From Flavobacterium segetis (GTDB taxonomy: Bacteria > Bacteroidota > Bacteroidia > Flavobacteriales > Flavobacteriaceae), in contig NZ_FQWE01000008.1 in the NCBI RefSeq assembly GCF_900129575.1, positions 92,868 through 156,867 on the forward strand: a stretch of DNA of 64,000 nucleotides, in the 5' to 3' direction. The notes below the pieces were generated by a model that was not told the origin of the DNA, did not search any database, and saw nothing but the letters and a program-made list of their open reading frames with translations. The position numbers were made by a program, and so were the translations under genes. This document shows, piece by piece, positions 8,928 through 18,448 of the stretch; positions within the stretch are counted from its first letter, which is position 1; every line of letters begins with the position of its first letter.

Positions 8928-11849
8928 ATGTCTATTTCTCATAAATTATCACACTTAGCCGCATCATTAGAAGGAACACTTTTATATGATGAATTAAACA
9001 AAATTTTATATTCTACTGACGCTTCTGCATACAGGATTGCGCCTATTGCGGTTGCAATTCCAAAATCTGAGGATGATATTTCGAAAATTATTCAGTTTGC
9101 TTCACAGAATAAAATTTCAATCACACCCAGAACTGCAGGAACATCGCTGGCAGGTCAAACCGTTGGAGACGGAATAATTGTAGATGTTTCAAAACATTTT
9201 ACAAAGATTGTGTCGTTTGACCAAATCAATAAAACAGTAACCGTTCAACCTGGCGTTATTCGGGACGAGCTGAACTTGTATCTGAAACCATACGGATTAT
9301 TTTTTGGTCCTAATACTTCAACTTCTAATCGTTGTATGATGGGTGGCATGGTAGGAAACAATTCATCAGGAACCACATCAATACGCTACGGTGTAACACG
9401 TGATAAAATTGTAGAAATTAAAGCTATTTTAAGCAATGGAACTACTGTAGTATTTAATGAATTAAGTTCAGCGGGATTTTTAGAAAAAATAAAAGGAGAT
9501 ACGCTTGAAAATGAAATCTATAAAGCAATTTATGATGAACTGTCCATTTTAGATAATCAAATCGAAATCATTAAAGAATTTCCCAAACCTGAAATTCACA
9601 GGAGAAACACAGGTTATGCCGTCGATATATTACTTAATTCTGAACTTTTTGGAGGAACAGAAAATACGATAAATTTAGGAAAACTTCTTTGTGGAAGCGA
9701 GGGAACTCTGGCTTTTACTACCGAAATTACACTGAAAGTTGATGATTTACCTCCTACAAATAATGTGATGGTAGTAGCGCATTTTCATACGATACAAGAA
9801 AGTTTAGAGGCAGTTGTTACTGCGATGAAACATCATTTGTACACTTGTGAAATGATGGATGATACCATTTTAAACTGCACTAAAACCAACAGGGAACAAG
9901 CTAAAAACAGATTTTTTATTCAAGGTGATCCTAAAGCAGTGATTATGCTAGAGGTGGCTTCTTATATTAGTATGGAAGATGCTGAAAGGCAAGCTGATGA
10001 ATTGATTGAAGATTTGCAAAGGAATAATTTTGGTTATGCTTTACCAAAGATTTTTGGAACTGATATCGACAGGATAAACGAGCTTAGAAAAGCAGGTCTA
10101 GGACTTCTTGGAAGTATTGTGGGTGATGATAAGGCTGCTGATTCAATTGAAGACACAGCGGTGGAATTAAGTGATTTACCAAATTATATTGCCGAATTTT
10201 CAGCAATGATGGAGCGGCACGGACAGAGTGCAATTTACTATGCACACGCAGGTGCTGGAGAAATTCATTTGCGACCAGTTTTGAATTTAAAAACAAAAGA
10301 AGGGCTACACCAGTTTAGAAACATAGCAACCGAAGTTTCTATTCTTGTAAAAAGATATAGAGGATCATTGAGTGGTGAGCATGGTGATGGAATTGTGCGT
10401 GGTGAATTTTTGCCTTTTATGATTGGCGACAAGAATTATGAACTATTAAAAAGAATAAAAAAAGCATTCGATCCACACACCATTTTAAATGTTGGTAAAA
10501 TCGTAAATGCCTCTAAAATGGATGAAAATCTTAGAGTAGAAGCTGGTAGGGTGGAGCCTGATATTCAAACCATTCAAGATTTCTCCGACAGTATGGGAAT
10601 TTTGCGTCTCGCTGAAAAATGTAATGGTTCTGGTGATTGTAGAAAATTGCCTTCAGCTGGCGGGAGTATGTGTCCAAGTTATCGAGCAACACGAAATGAA
10701 AAAGATACCACTCGCGCAAGAGCAAATGCATTGAGAGAATATCTAACACATTCTGAAAAAGAGAATAAATTTGATCACGAAGAATTATACAAAGTATTTG
10801 AATTGTGTGTGAGTTGTAAAGCTTGCGCAAGTGAATGTCCAAGTAACGTGGATGTATCAGCTTTAAAATCGGAGTTTTTATATCAATACCAAAAAGCAAA
10901 TGGTTTTTCATTCAGAAATAAAGTTTTCGCTTACAATGCCAAGCTAAATAGTTTGGGTAGTATCACGCCAAAATTGACTAATTTTATAACTAATTTACCT
11001 TTTGTTAAAAAAAGCTTGGGAGTTGCAATACAACGCCAAGTCCCATATCTAGCTACTAAAACGTTTAGAAATTGGTACGAGAAAAACAGGAGTAAAGCAG
11101 CAAGTGATACATTTATAAACGGAAAAGTATGTCTTTTTATTGATGAATTCACAAATCATTACGATGTTTCTGTTGGGATTGATGCCTATCAATTATTAAC
11201 TTCACTAAGTTATGAAGTGATTATAGTAGATCATGAAGAGAGTGGTAGAGCGTTTATTTCTAAAGGTTTTCTTGACCAAGCAAAGGCTATTGCGAACAGC
11301 AATGTGTCTATTTTTTCAGATTATATTTCAGATGATTTTCCACTAATTGGACTTGAACCATCAGCAATTTTAACTTTTAGAGATGAATATTTGCGTTTAG
11401 CTGATGATAAAAATGTGGCGATAGCGCTTGCAAAAAATGTTTTTACCGTTGAAGAGTTTTTCAAAAATGAGAATAAAGCTGGAAAAATAAATGAAGACCA
11501 TTTTTCAGATGAAATTAAAACAATCAAAATTCACGGACATTGTCATCAAAAATCGTTGAGTTCAATTGAAGCTACTTTTGCAATGTTGAGCTTGCCAAAA
11601 AACAGTTCGGTTACTATTTACAATTCAGGATGTTGTGGGATGGCGGGTTCTTTTGGTTATGAAAAAGAACATTACGAAATTAGTATGCAAATGGGTGAGG
11701 ATACTTTGTTTCCAAAAATTAGATCGACTGCAGCTTCAACAGAGATTGCAGCAGCAGGAACAAGTTGCCGTCACCAAATTTTTGATGGAACTAATAGAAA
11801 AGCGTTGCATCCGGTTACGATTTTACGCAAATGTTTGAAAATGAATTGA
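8928..11849 (+). CDS. FAD-linked oxidase fused to Fe-S CCG-domain subunit (YdiJ-type D-2-hydroxyacid dehydrogenase)
   Basis: 973 residues, similar to E. coli YdiJ (about 1018). The N-terminal half is a GlcD-type FAD-binding_4 domain (PRTAGTSLAGQ near 66-76, GGMVGNNSSGT near 139-149) with the FAD-oxidase C domain ending in SGEHGDGIVRGE. The C-terminal half resembles GlcF: ferredoxin-like cysteine clusters (CNGSGDCRK near 564; CVSCKACASECP near 627) and CCG domains (HGHCHQKSL; SGCCGMAGSFGYE near 900). The family oxidises D-2-hydroxyglutarate or D-lactate and passes electrons to the respiratory chain. Which substrate applies cannot be decided from sequence. It stands alone between a terminator and a secreted esterase. 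Confidence 0.88.
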   Translation: MSISHKLSHLAASLEGTLLYDELNKILYSTDASAYRIAPIAVAIPKSEDDISKIIQFASQNKISITPRTAGTSLAGQTVGDGIIVDVSKHFTKIVSFDQINKTVTVQPGVIRDELNLYLKPYGLFFGPNTSTSNRCMMGGMVGNNSSGTTSIRYGVTRDKIVEIKAILSNGTTVVFNELSSAGFLEKIKGDTLENEIYKAIYDELSILDNQIEIIKEFPKPEIHRRNTGYAVDILLNSELFGGTENTINLGKLLCGSEGTLAFTTEITLKVDDLPPTNNVMVVAHFHTIQESLEAVVTAMKHHLYTCEMMDDTILNCTKTNREQAKNRFFIQGDPKAVIMLEVASYISMEDAERQADELIEDLQRNNFGYALPKIFGTDIDRINELRKAGLGLLGSIVGDDKAADSIEDTAVELSDLPNYIAEFSAMMERHGQSAIYYAHAGAGEIHLRPVLNLKTKEGLHQFRNIATEVSILVKRYRGSLSGEHGDGIVRGEFLPFMIGDKNYELLKRIKKAFDPHTILNVGKIVNASKMDENLRVEAGRVEPDIQTIQDFSDSMGILRLAEKCNGSGDCRKLPSAGGSMCPSYRATRNEKDTTRARANALREYLTHSEKENKFDHEELYKVFELCVSCKACASECPSNVDVSALKSEFLYQYQKANGFSFRNKVFAYNAKLNSLGSITPKLTNFITNLPFVKKSLGVAIQRQVPYLATKTFRNWYEKNRSKAASDTFINGKVCLFIDEFTNHYDVSVGIDAYQLLTSLSYEVIIVDHEESGRAFISKGFLDQAKAIANSNVSIFSDYISDDFPLIGLEPSAILTFRDEYLRLADDKNVAIALAKNVFTVEEFFKNENKAGKINEDHFSDEIKTIKIHGHCHQKSLSSIEATFAMLSLPKNSSVTIYNSGCCGMAGSFGYEKEHYEISMQMGEDTLFPKIRSTAASTEIAAAGTSCRHQIFDGTNRKALHPVTILRKCLKMN

Positions 11850-11988
11850 TTTTGAGTGATTGTAAAATACTGTATATTGTTTTGAATTTATGACTTTTGA
11901 CTTCTTAAGTTGATTTGGAATTAAAACTTTAGTATTTTTAATTTGCTCTGATCCAATACTAAGTAAAAATGATAATCAAGCCCAAAAT

Positions 11989-12810
11989 ATGAATAAAACA
12001 ATTTTTACAATCGTACTATTTTTTGTGATTCTTTATTCCAATGCGTCTAAGATTGACACTATTCAAGTGTATAGCGCTGCGATGAAAAAAGAGATTAAGA
12101 CCTGCGTAATCACACCAGATAATTATGATCAATCGAAAAAAAAATTTCCTGTACTTTATTTACTTCATGGGTATAGTGGCAATTACGCTACATGGGTGAA
12201 AAATTTTGCTGAGGTAATGAAGCAAGTCGATACCTATAATTTTATCGCCGTGTGTGTGGATGGAAATTATTCCAGTTGGTATTTTGATAGTCCCGTTGAT
12301 TCCGACTTTAAATATGAAACCTATATAATTAGCGAGTTGGTTCCTTTCATTGATCAATCCTATAAAACTGATACAAGCCCAAATGATCGGGCAATCACGG
12401 GTCTCAGTATGGGAGGACATGGGGCATTGTATTTATCATTCAAGCATCAAGACGTATTTGGTGCGGCAGGAAGTATGAGCGGAGGAGTTGACATTCGACC
12501 TTTTTCAGAAAAATGGGATTTAAAAAAGAGACTTGGCTCAATTACAAAATTCCCTGAAAACTGGGAAAAAAATACGGTGACTAATATGCTCGATTTAATT
12601 CATAACAATAAACTTAAACTGATTATCGATTGCGGTGTAGACGATTTTTTTATTGAGGTAAATAGAAATCTACATCAAAAAATGGTAGCTCTTAAAATAG
12701 ATCATGATTACATCGAGCGTCCCGGAGCGCATAATGATGAATACTGGAGCAACTCTTTACAATTTCAATTCTTATTTTTCAGTAAATTTTTTAATAACGG
12801 CAAAAACTAA
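11989..12810 (+). CDS. Secreted esterase of the esterase D / S-formylglutathione hydrolase fold
   Basis: 273 residues with an N-terminal signal peptide (1-19). The alpha/beta-hydrolase fold is shown by LLHGYSGN (oxyanion region, near 58) and the nucleophile elbow GLSMGGHGA (near 138-146), with a later Asp (CGVDDFF) and His (PGAHNDEYW) completing the triad. Related Bacteroidetes enzymes include feruloyl and acetyl-xylan esterases and tributyrin esterases, so a carbohydrate-ester role is possible but not shown. It is followed after 11 bases by a secreted metallophosphoesterase, suggesting a two-gene operon. Confidence 0.85.
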   Translation: MNKTIFTIVLFFVILYSNASKIDTIQVYSAAMKKEIKTCVITPDNYDQSKKKFPVLYLLHGYSGNYATWVKNFAEVMKQVDTYNFIAVCVDGNYSSWYFDSPVDSDFKYETYIISELVPFIDQSYKTDTSPNDRAITGLSMGGHGALYLSFKHQDVFGAAGSMSGGVDIRPFSEKWDLKKRLGSITKFPENWEKNTVTNMLDLIHNNKLKLIIDCGVDDFFIEVNRNLHQKMVALKIDHDYIERPGAHNDEYWSNSLQFQFLFFSKFFNNGKN

Positions 12811-12821
12811 TTCAGTTCACT

Positions 12822-14663
12822 ATGATGAAATATATTCTCTCTAAAATCCTATTCCTTTTTATAATCGTGACTTGCTATTCACAACAAGCAAAGAGAACTC
12901 CTGATATAAAATTTGTTCATCTTACTGATATCCATGTTTCCGTTGGGAATGATAATGATTTTTTACTACAAAAAATTGTAAAAGAGATTAACGATTCTAA
13001 AAATGAATTTGTGGTTATAACCGGAGATTTAACGAACCGAGGAGATGATGACGAACTCAATCGCGTTCACACAATATTAATGGATTTGAAGATTCCATTT
13101 TATTTAATATCAGGGAATCATGAGACTACGTGGAGCGAAAGTGCGGGTTTGACTTATAAAAGATTGTGGGGTGAAGACCGATTTGTTTTTTCAAAGGGAG
13201 ATTATCTTTTTGTAGGTTTTCCTTGCGGTCCTTACATGAAAATGGGTGATGGTTTTGTTAAAAAAGAAGACATTCTTTTTCTTGACAAAACAATCAATGA
13301 CAGTTTGAAAAACAGCAGTAAAAAAGTATTGAGTTTTTCTCATTACCCGCTCGACAATAGTCTTAGTAATTATAAAGAAGTGCTTTCAGTTTTAAAAAAA
13401 TATCCTACTGTTGCTAATTTTTGCGGACACGGACACAGTTTAAAAAAATATGATTTCTCTGGCTTGAGTGGACTTATGGGAAGATCCATAATTTCTAAAG
13501 ACGGAAAAACTAAAGGATATAATGAAGTATTAATAAATAGTGATAGTATTAGTGTTTACCTTAAAGAAATGGATAAAGAAGCTGTTTTTGCTCATTCAGT
13601 AACTATTAAATCTTCTGAAATTAAAATTATTAAAAATATTGAACAACAGCAATTAAGGGCTTTTGTGAATGATGTTGCGTCCATATATAGCATTCCTTCA
13701 TTTGATCAAAAGAATATTTATTTTGCTAATTCACTCGGATCGATTCAATCTGTAAATTTGAAAAATAAGAAAGTAAATTGGAAAATAGAAACTGGCAATG
13801 CAATTTATTTCGAGCCAGTGGTTACCCAAAATAAGCTGATAATTGGCACTATCGAAGGTGTTTTAATAGGATATGATAAACAGTCAGCAGAGCAAAAATG
13901 GAATCTTGCTGTTGGAGGAATTTTAGTGGGAGCTCCCACTATTGAAAATCAAAAGTTGTACACGGCGAGTTCAACAAAATTTATTTGTGTTGATACTAAA
14001 AATGGAAAATTGATTTGGGAGAATGAATTACCTCAATCTTATTCACAGGGTAAACCTTTGATTCATGGAAACAGTATCATTTTTGGAGCTTGGGATACTT
14101 ATCTTTATTGTTTAGACAAAAATACAGGTGCTCTTTTATGGAAATGGAATAACGGTAATGAAAAGCAAGAATTATATTCTGCAGGAAATGTTAAGGTAGT
14201 TTCTTCAAAAAATCGATTGTATGTAGTAACTCCTCAGCGATTTTTGACAATTATAGATATAAATTCAGGCAAAACTTTGCTGAGAACTTCTAAATGGAAA
14301 GTGCGCGAATCAATGGGGAAAAGTCAAGATGGAAAATTCTTTTATGCTAAGACAATGGACGGTGAATTATTAAGGCTACCCTTGAACGATGAACTAGAAT
14401 TAACTGAAGAGAATGTCGTTCAGGAAGGTAAAATTTTAGATTTAAAAATTGGATATGAGCATAATCCAGCAGTGATACTTGAGCATAATGGCAAAATTTA
14501 TTTAGGCAGTCGCAAAGGTGAAGTCGTAATTGTTGATGCAAAAAAATTTGAAATTTTAAAAACTTTGAATTTAGGTACTTCAAGTGTAAATGGTTTTACA
14601 ATTGATGAAAATGGAATGGTTTGGACTTCACTTATTGAAGGAAAAATTTATAAGTTAGATTAA
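12822..14663 (+). CDS. Secreted calcineurin-like metallophosphoesterase with PQQ-type beta-propeller
   Basis: 613 residues, signal peptide 1-21. The first half is a calcineurin-like phosphoesterase: HLTDIHV (metal-binding D-x-H), ITGDLTNRGDD, SGNHET and CGHGHS. From about residue 275 the sequence switches to repeated blades such as NLKNKKVNWKIETGN, DTKNGKLIWENELP and DKNTGALLWKWNNG, which are PQQ/WD-like beta-propeller repeats. Two adjacent ATGs occur (MM); either may start. The fold combination suggests extracytoplasmic hydrolysis of a phosphate ester with the propeller binding substrate or a partner. The substrate is unknown. It probably forms an operon with the preceding esterase. Confidence 0.85.
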   Translation: MMKYILSKILFLFIIVTCYSQQAKRTPDIKFVHLTDIHVSVGNDNDFLLQKIVKEINDSKNEFVVITGDLTNRGDDDELNRVHTILMDLKIPFYLISGNHETTWSESAGLTYKRLWGEDRFVFSKGDYLFVGFPCGPYMKMGDGFVKKEDILFLDKTINDSLKNSSKKVLSFSHYPLDNSLSNYKEVLSVLKKYPTVANFCGHGHSLKKYDFSGLSGLMGRSIISKDGKTKGYNEVLINSDSISVYLKEMDKEAVFAHSVTIKSSEIKIIKNIEQQQLRAFVNDVASIYSIPSFDQKNIYFANSLGSIQSVNLKNKKVNWKIETGNAIYFEPVVTQNKLIIGTIEGVLIGYDKQSAEQKWNLAVGGILVGAPTIENQKLYTASSTKFICVDTKNGKLIWENELPQSYSQGKPLIHGNSIIFGAWDTYLYCLDKNTGALLWKWNNGNEKQELYSAGNVKVVSSKNRLYVVTPQRFLTIIDINSGKTLLRTSKWKVRESMGKSQDGKFFYAKTMDGELLRLPLNDELELTEENVVQEGKILDLKIGYEHNPAVILEHNGKIYLGSRKGEVVIVDAKKFEILKTLNLGTSSVNGFTIDENGMVWTSLIEGKIYKLD

Positions 14664-14877
14664 ACAATACAATATTGATTTTAAATTTTGTTCGTCTTTT
14701 TGATTACTAAAAAATATTTGAACAAAAGAAGTAAAATCGTTGAAAAAAATGCTATTTCACACGTTTGAGAAATGAATTTGTTTTATACATTTGGTTTTTT
14801 TTGAACAACATCTCATTTTTGAAAAATGAAATTTTTGTTATTTATTAAAAACTAATTTAAAAGAAAAAATTCATAAT

Positions 14878-16809
14878 ATGGCATTAAACGGTTTATTTAG
14901 AAAAAAAACAGTCCAAGATATCTTAAAACAAGTTGAAATAAATAATGCTGACGGACATAACTCATTAGGTAAACATTTAACTGCTAGAGATTTAACTGCC
15001 TTTGGAATTGCAGCAATTATAGGGGCTGGTATTTTTAGTACCATTGGAAAAGCAAGTGCTGACGGTGGTCCAGCCGTTATTTTTCTTTTTTTATTTACTG
15101 CTATTGCTTGTAGTTTTGCCGCTTTCGCTTATGCCGAATTTGCTTCGATGGTTCCTGTTTCTGGGAGCGCCTATACCTATTCTTATGTAGCTTTTGGAGA
15201 AATTATAGCTTGGATCATTGGTTGGGCATTAATAATGGAATATTCTGTAGGCAATATAACCGTCGCAATTTCTTGGAGTGATTATTTTACTGGGTTACTC
15301 GAAAGTAGTGGATTGAATTTACCACAGTGGGTTCAAATGGATTTTTTATCTGCTTCAAGAGGTTTTGATGAAGCAACAGCATTAATGCAAAGTGGAAAAG
15401 AATTCTCTAATTTAAGTCCTGCATTACAAGATGCTTTTACAGCTTGGTCTACTTCGCCTGCAATTGGTTCCTTTCATTTTGTTGCTGATCTTCCGGCTTT
15501 ATTAATTATCGTTTTGATTACTGCGTTGATTTATCGTGGAATGAAAGAATCGCGGAACGCCAGTAATATTATGGTTGTGGTGAAACTGTGTATTGTACTT
15601 TTAGTAATTGCGGTTGGTGTATTTTATGTAGATACGACCAACTGGGATCCGTTTGCACCAAATGGAGTTACTGGAGTTTTAAAGGGAGTTTCTGCGGTGT
15701 TTTTTGCCTATATAGGTTTTGATGCTATTTCGACAACCGCCGAAGAGTGTAAAGATCCACAGCGCGATTTACCTCGAGGAATGATGTGGGCAATTATCAT
15801 TTGCACTATTTTATACATTGCTATTGCGTTAGTTTTGACTGGAATGGTAAATTATAGTTTATTAAATGTAGGTGATCCTCTCGCTTTTGTTTTTGAAAAG
15901 TTAGATTTAAAATGGATGTCGGGTATAATTGCAGTGAGTGCTGTTGTAGCCATGGCAAGTGTTTTATTAGTTTTCCAAATGGGTCAACCGCGTATTTGGA
16001 TGAGTATGAGCCGAGATGGTTTACTCCCAAAACGTTTTTCTAAAATACACTCTAAGTATAAAACACCTTCTTATGCTACCATAGTTACGGGTTTTGTTGT
16101 AGCCGTTCCAGCTTTATTTTTAAATTTAACATTGGTGACAGACTTAACTAGTATTGGGACGCTTTTTGCTTTTGTTCTAGTTTGTGCTGGAGTTTTAGTA
16201 CTTCAAAACCAAAAAGATATTCCGCGAGGAAAATTTAAAACACCGTACGTAAATTCAAAATTTATTTTACCTATTTTAATTATTTTAGGATTAGTATTCG
16301 CTTTTGGTTACAACAAAAAAGCGACTATGGATTTTATTACTAATGAAACCCAAATCAATACTTCAGAGACCATTATTACTTCATTAAACAAAGAAGAAAC
16401 CCAAAAAGTATATGCTTATTTAATCAGAATTGATGCTAAAAATAGCGCAAATAAATCGCCAGATTTAGAACTTTTATTAGGTCAATACCATAATGATGAT
16501 ACAAAATATGCGAAGGTAATTGCAGGTTTACCGATCGCCAATTCAGTAAAATATGAAAGCGGCTTTAGTTTATTTAAACACAAAATTCCAATGTGGATTT
16601 TTCTTTTTGTCTTAGCTGGTTTAGTTATTTGGTCTTTTAAATCAAATTTATCATTGATCCCAATTTTAGGTTTAATCAGTTGTTTGTATTTGATGGCTCA
16701 ACTAAGCGTTTGGAACTGGATTTACTTTGGGATTTGGTTACTAATAGGCTTAGCGGTCTATTTCAGTTTTGGTCGAAAGCACAGCAAATTAAATATTCAA
16801 AAATTTTAA
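14878..16809 (+). CDS. APC-superfamily amino acid permease (cationic amino acid transporter type)
   Basis: 643 residues with about 12-14 hydrophobic segments. The family signature GIAAIIGAGIFSTIG (TM1 glycine-rich loop) lies near residue 42-56, and FFAYIGFDAISTTAEECKDP (TM6 region) near 275, both typical of the YfnA/CAT branch. A hydrophilic insertion of about 90 residues (LNKEETQKVYAYLIR...) separates the last two membrane segments from the core and is not part of the minimal permease fold. It imports amino acids in symport or exchange across the inner membrane. It is monocistronic and followed by a clear terminator. Confidence 0.9.
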   Translation: MALNGLFRKKTVQDILKQVEINNADGHNSLGKHLTARDLTAFGIAAIIGAGIFSTIGKASADGGPAVIFLFLFTAIACSFAAFAYAEFASMVPVSGSAYTYSYVAFGEIIAWIIGWALIMEYSVGNITVAISWSDYFTGLLESSGLNLPQWVQMDFLSASRGFDEATALMQSGKEFSNLSPALQDAFTAWSTSPAIGSFHFVADLPALLIIVLITALIYRGMKESRNASNIMVVVKLCIVLLVIAVGVFYVDTTNWDPFAPNGVTGVLKGVSAVFFAYIGFDAISTTAEECKDPQRDLPRGMMWAIIICTILYIAIALVLTGMVNYSLLNVGDPLAFVFEKLDLKWMSGIIAVSAVVAMASVLLVFQMGQPRIWMSMSRDGLLPKRFSKIHSKYKTPSYATIVTGFVVAVPALFLNLTLVTDLTSIGTLFAFVLVCAGVLVLQNQKDIPRGKFKTPYVNSKFILPILIILGLVFAFGYNKKATMDFITNETQINTSETIITSLNKEETQKVYAYLIRIDAKNSANKSPDLELLLGQYHNDDTKYAKVIAGLPIANSVKYESGFSLFKHKIPMWIFLFVLAGLVIWSFKSNLSLIPILGLISCLYLMAQLSVWNWIYFGIWLLIGLAVYFSFGRKHSKLNIQKF

Positions 16810-16819
16810 AAATCGTAAG

Positions 16820-16853
16820 AACCGTCTTTGTTAAAACTAGACGGTTTTTTTTA
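16820..16853 (+). terminator. Intrinsic terminator after the permease gene
   Basis: Perfect 8-base stem AACCGTCT / AGACGGTT (16820-16827, 16839-16846) followed by eight T residues, 10 bases after the stop codon. Confidence 0.85.
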
Positions 16854-17213
16854 TTTTAATTAGAATGAATGGCAAAGCTATCTTCATTAAACTGAAATTG
16901 ATTTTGCCGCCTGTAAGTACTTATTTGTCACGCTGGGAGCGTCCTAATTTTATCGAGCAACTCATGCATAAAGGACTAAGCTTAATGCTAAATAGATAAA
17001 GTATCACTTTTCATATCGTTTTGTGTAATTCTTTAAATAATTAAAGATCTTCCAGCAACGTAAAAAGTTTCAAAAACCGTTCAGAACTTAAAAAATAATC
17101 AAAATCTAATTTTATAAAAATTGCATTTTTATTAATTTTTATTACCATCTTGCTGTGATAAAACATGTTCAAGAACTACTATTTTTGAAATACATAGTTA
17201 ATAGCAATACAGC
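16854..17213. other. Intergenic region without recognisable genes
   Basis: About 360 bases between the permease terminator and sbcD. I see no ORF with coding character, no tRNA-like fold and no strong promoter box on either strand. It presumably contains the sbcDC promoter. Confidence 0.5.
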
Positions 17214-18437
17214 ATGAGAATTTTACACACAGCCGACTGGCATTTAGGAAAAAAACTAGATCATTTCTCGCGTTTAGAAGAACAGAAAATAGTGATGGAT
17301 GAAATATGTACGATCGCCGATGATCAAAATGCGGATGTAATTATTGTCGCAGGTGATTTATTTGACACTTTTAATCCGCCGGTTGAAGCTGTTGATTTAC
17401 TGTATAAAACGCTGAAACGATTAACCAATAACGGAAAAAGACCAGTTATTGCAATTGCAGGAAATCACGATAGTCCAGATAGGATTGACGCGCCCAATCC
17501 GCTTGCTAGAGAATGCGGAATTTTATTTGTAGGCAATCCTGATGTCACTATTCCAAAAATGGAAATCGAAAACGGATTCGAGATTACAGCATCTGAAAAT
17601 GGTTTTTTAGAGATAAAACTACCTCAGTATACTTATCCAATTCGAATTATAACGACGCCTTACGCAAATGAAATGCGCTTAAAAACCTATCTGGGAGCAG
17701 AGAATAAAGAACAGCAGTTAAACGAATTGTTGCAGACTTCGTGGTCTCAATTAGCTGATAAATACTGCGATAATAAAGGGGTGAATATTTTGACTACTCA
17801 TTTATATATGCTTAAACGTGGCGGCGAAATTCTTGAGGAGCCTGATGGTGAAAAACCGTTGCGAATAGGCAACGCAGATATTGTTTATACAGATTGTATT
17901 CCGCAACAAATTCAGTACACAGCACTTGGACATTTACATCGATATCAAAACGTGGGCGGACATTCTAGCCCTGTAGTATATTCAAGTAGTCCCTTGTCAT
18001 ATAGTTTTTCAGAAGCGGGTCAAGATAAAAAAGTAGTGTTAATTGAAGCGCAGCCTGATGAAAAAGTGAAACTTACACCTATTTCGTTACAATCAGGTCG
18101 TCCTTTACACCGAAAACGTTTTGAAACGATTGATCTAGCAGTCGAGTGGTTGTTAGCAAATCCATATTGTTTAATAGAATTGACACTAGTTAGCGATACT
18201 TTTATAGCAAACAGCGATTCGAAGAGAATTTATGAAAGTCATGACGGTATTATTTTTATTATTCCAATAATTTTAAATGAAAATAATCAAAATATACAAA
18301 CGGCAAAAGTAAATTTAGATCAAAATATTCAAGGGTTATTTGCTGATTATTTTCAGTCAAAATACAAACAGCAACCTAATAATGAGATACTAGATTTATT
18401 TAATGAAATCATTGCAAGCCAATCTAAAAACGAATAA
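17214..18437 (+). CDS. sbcD: Exonuclease subunit SbcD (Mre11-type nuclease)
   Basis: 407 residues, the expected length. The five phosphoesterase motifs are visible: LHTADWHLGKKL (4-15), IIVAGDLFDTFNP (near 43), IAGNHDSPDR (near 82), LTTHLYM (near 193) and ALGHLHRYQ (near 238). These coordinate two Mn ions. SbcD is the nuclease of the SbcCD complex, which opens hairpins and processes protein-blocked DNA ends. The ATG at 17214 gives the canonical MRILHTADWH start. sbcC follows after 11 bases in the same operon. Confidence 0.97.
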   Translation: MRILHTADWHLGKKLDHFSRLEEQKIVMDEICTIADDQNADVIIVAGDLFDTFNPPVEAVDLLYKTLKRLTNNGKRPVIAIAGNHDSPDRIDAPNPLARECGILFVGNPDVTIPKMEIENGFEITASENGFLEIKLPQYTYPIRIITTPYANEMRLKTYLGAENKEQQLNELLQTSWSQLADKYCDNKGVNILTTHLYMLKRGGEILEEPDGEKPLRIGNADIVYTDCIPQQIQYTALGHLHRYQNVGGHSSPVVYSSSPLSYSFSEAGQDKKVVLIEAQPDEKVKLTPISLQSGRPLHRKRFETIDLAVEWLLANPYCLIELTLVSDTFIANSDSKRIYESHDGIIFIIPIILNENNQNIQTAKVNLDQNIQGLFADYFQSKYKQQPNNEILDLFNEIIASQSKNE

Positions 18438-18448
18438 TCTTAAACATC

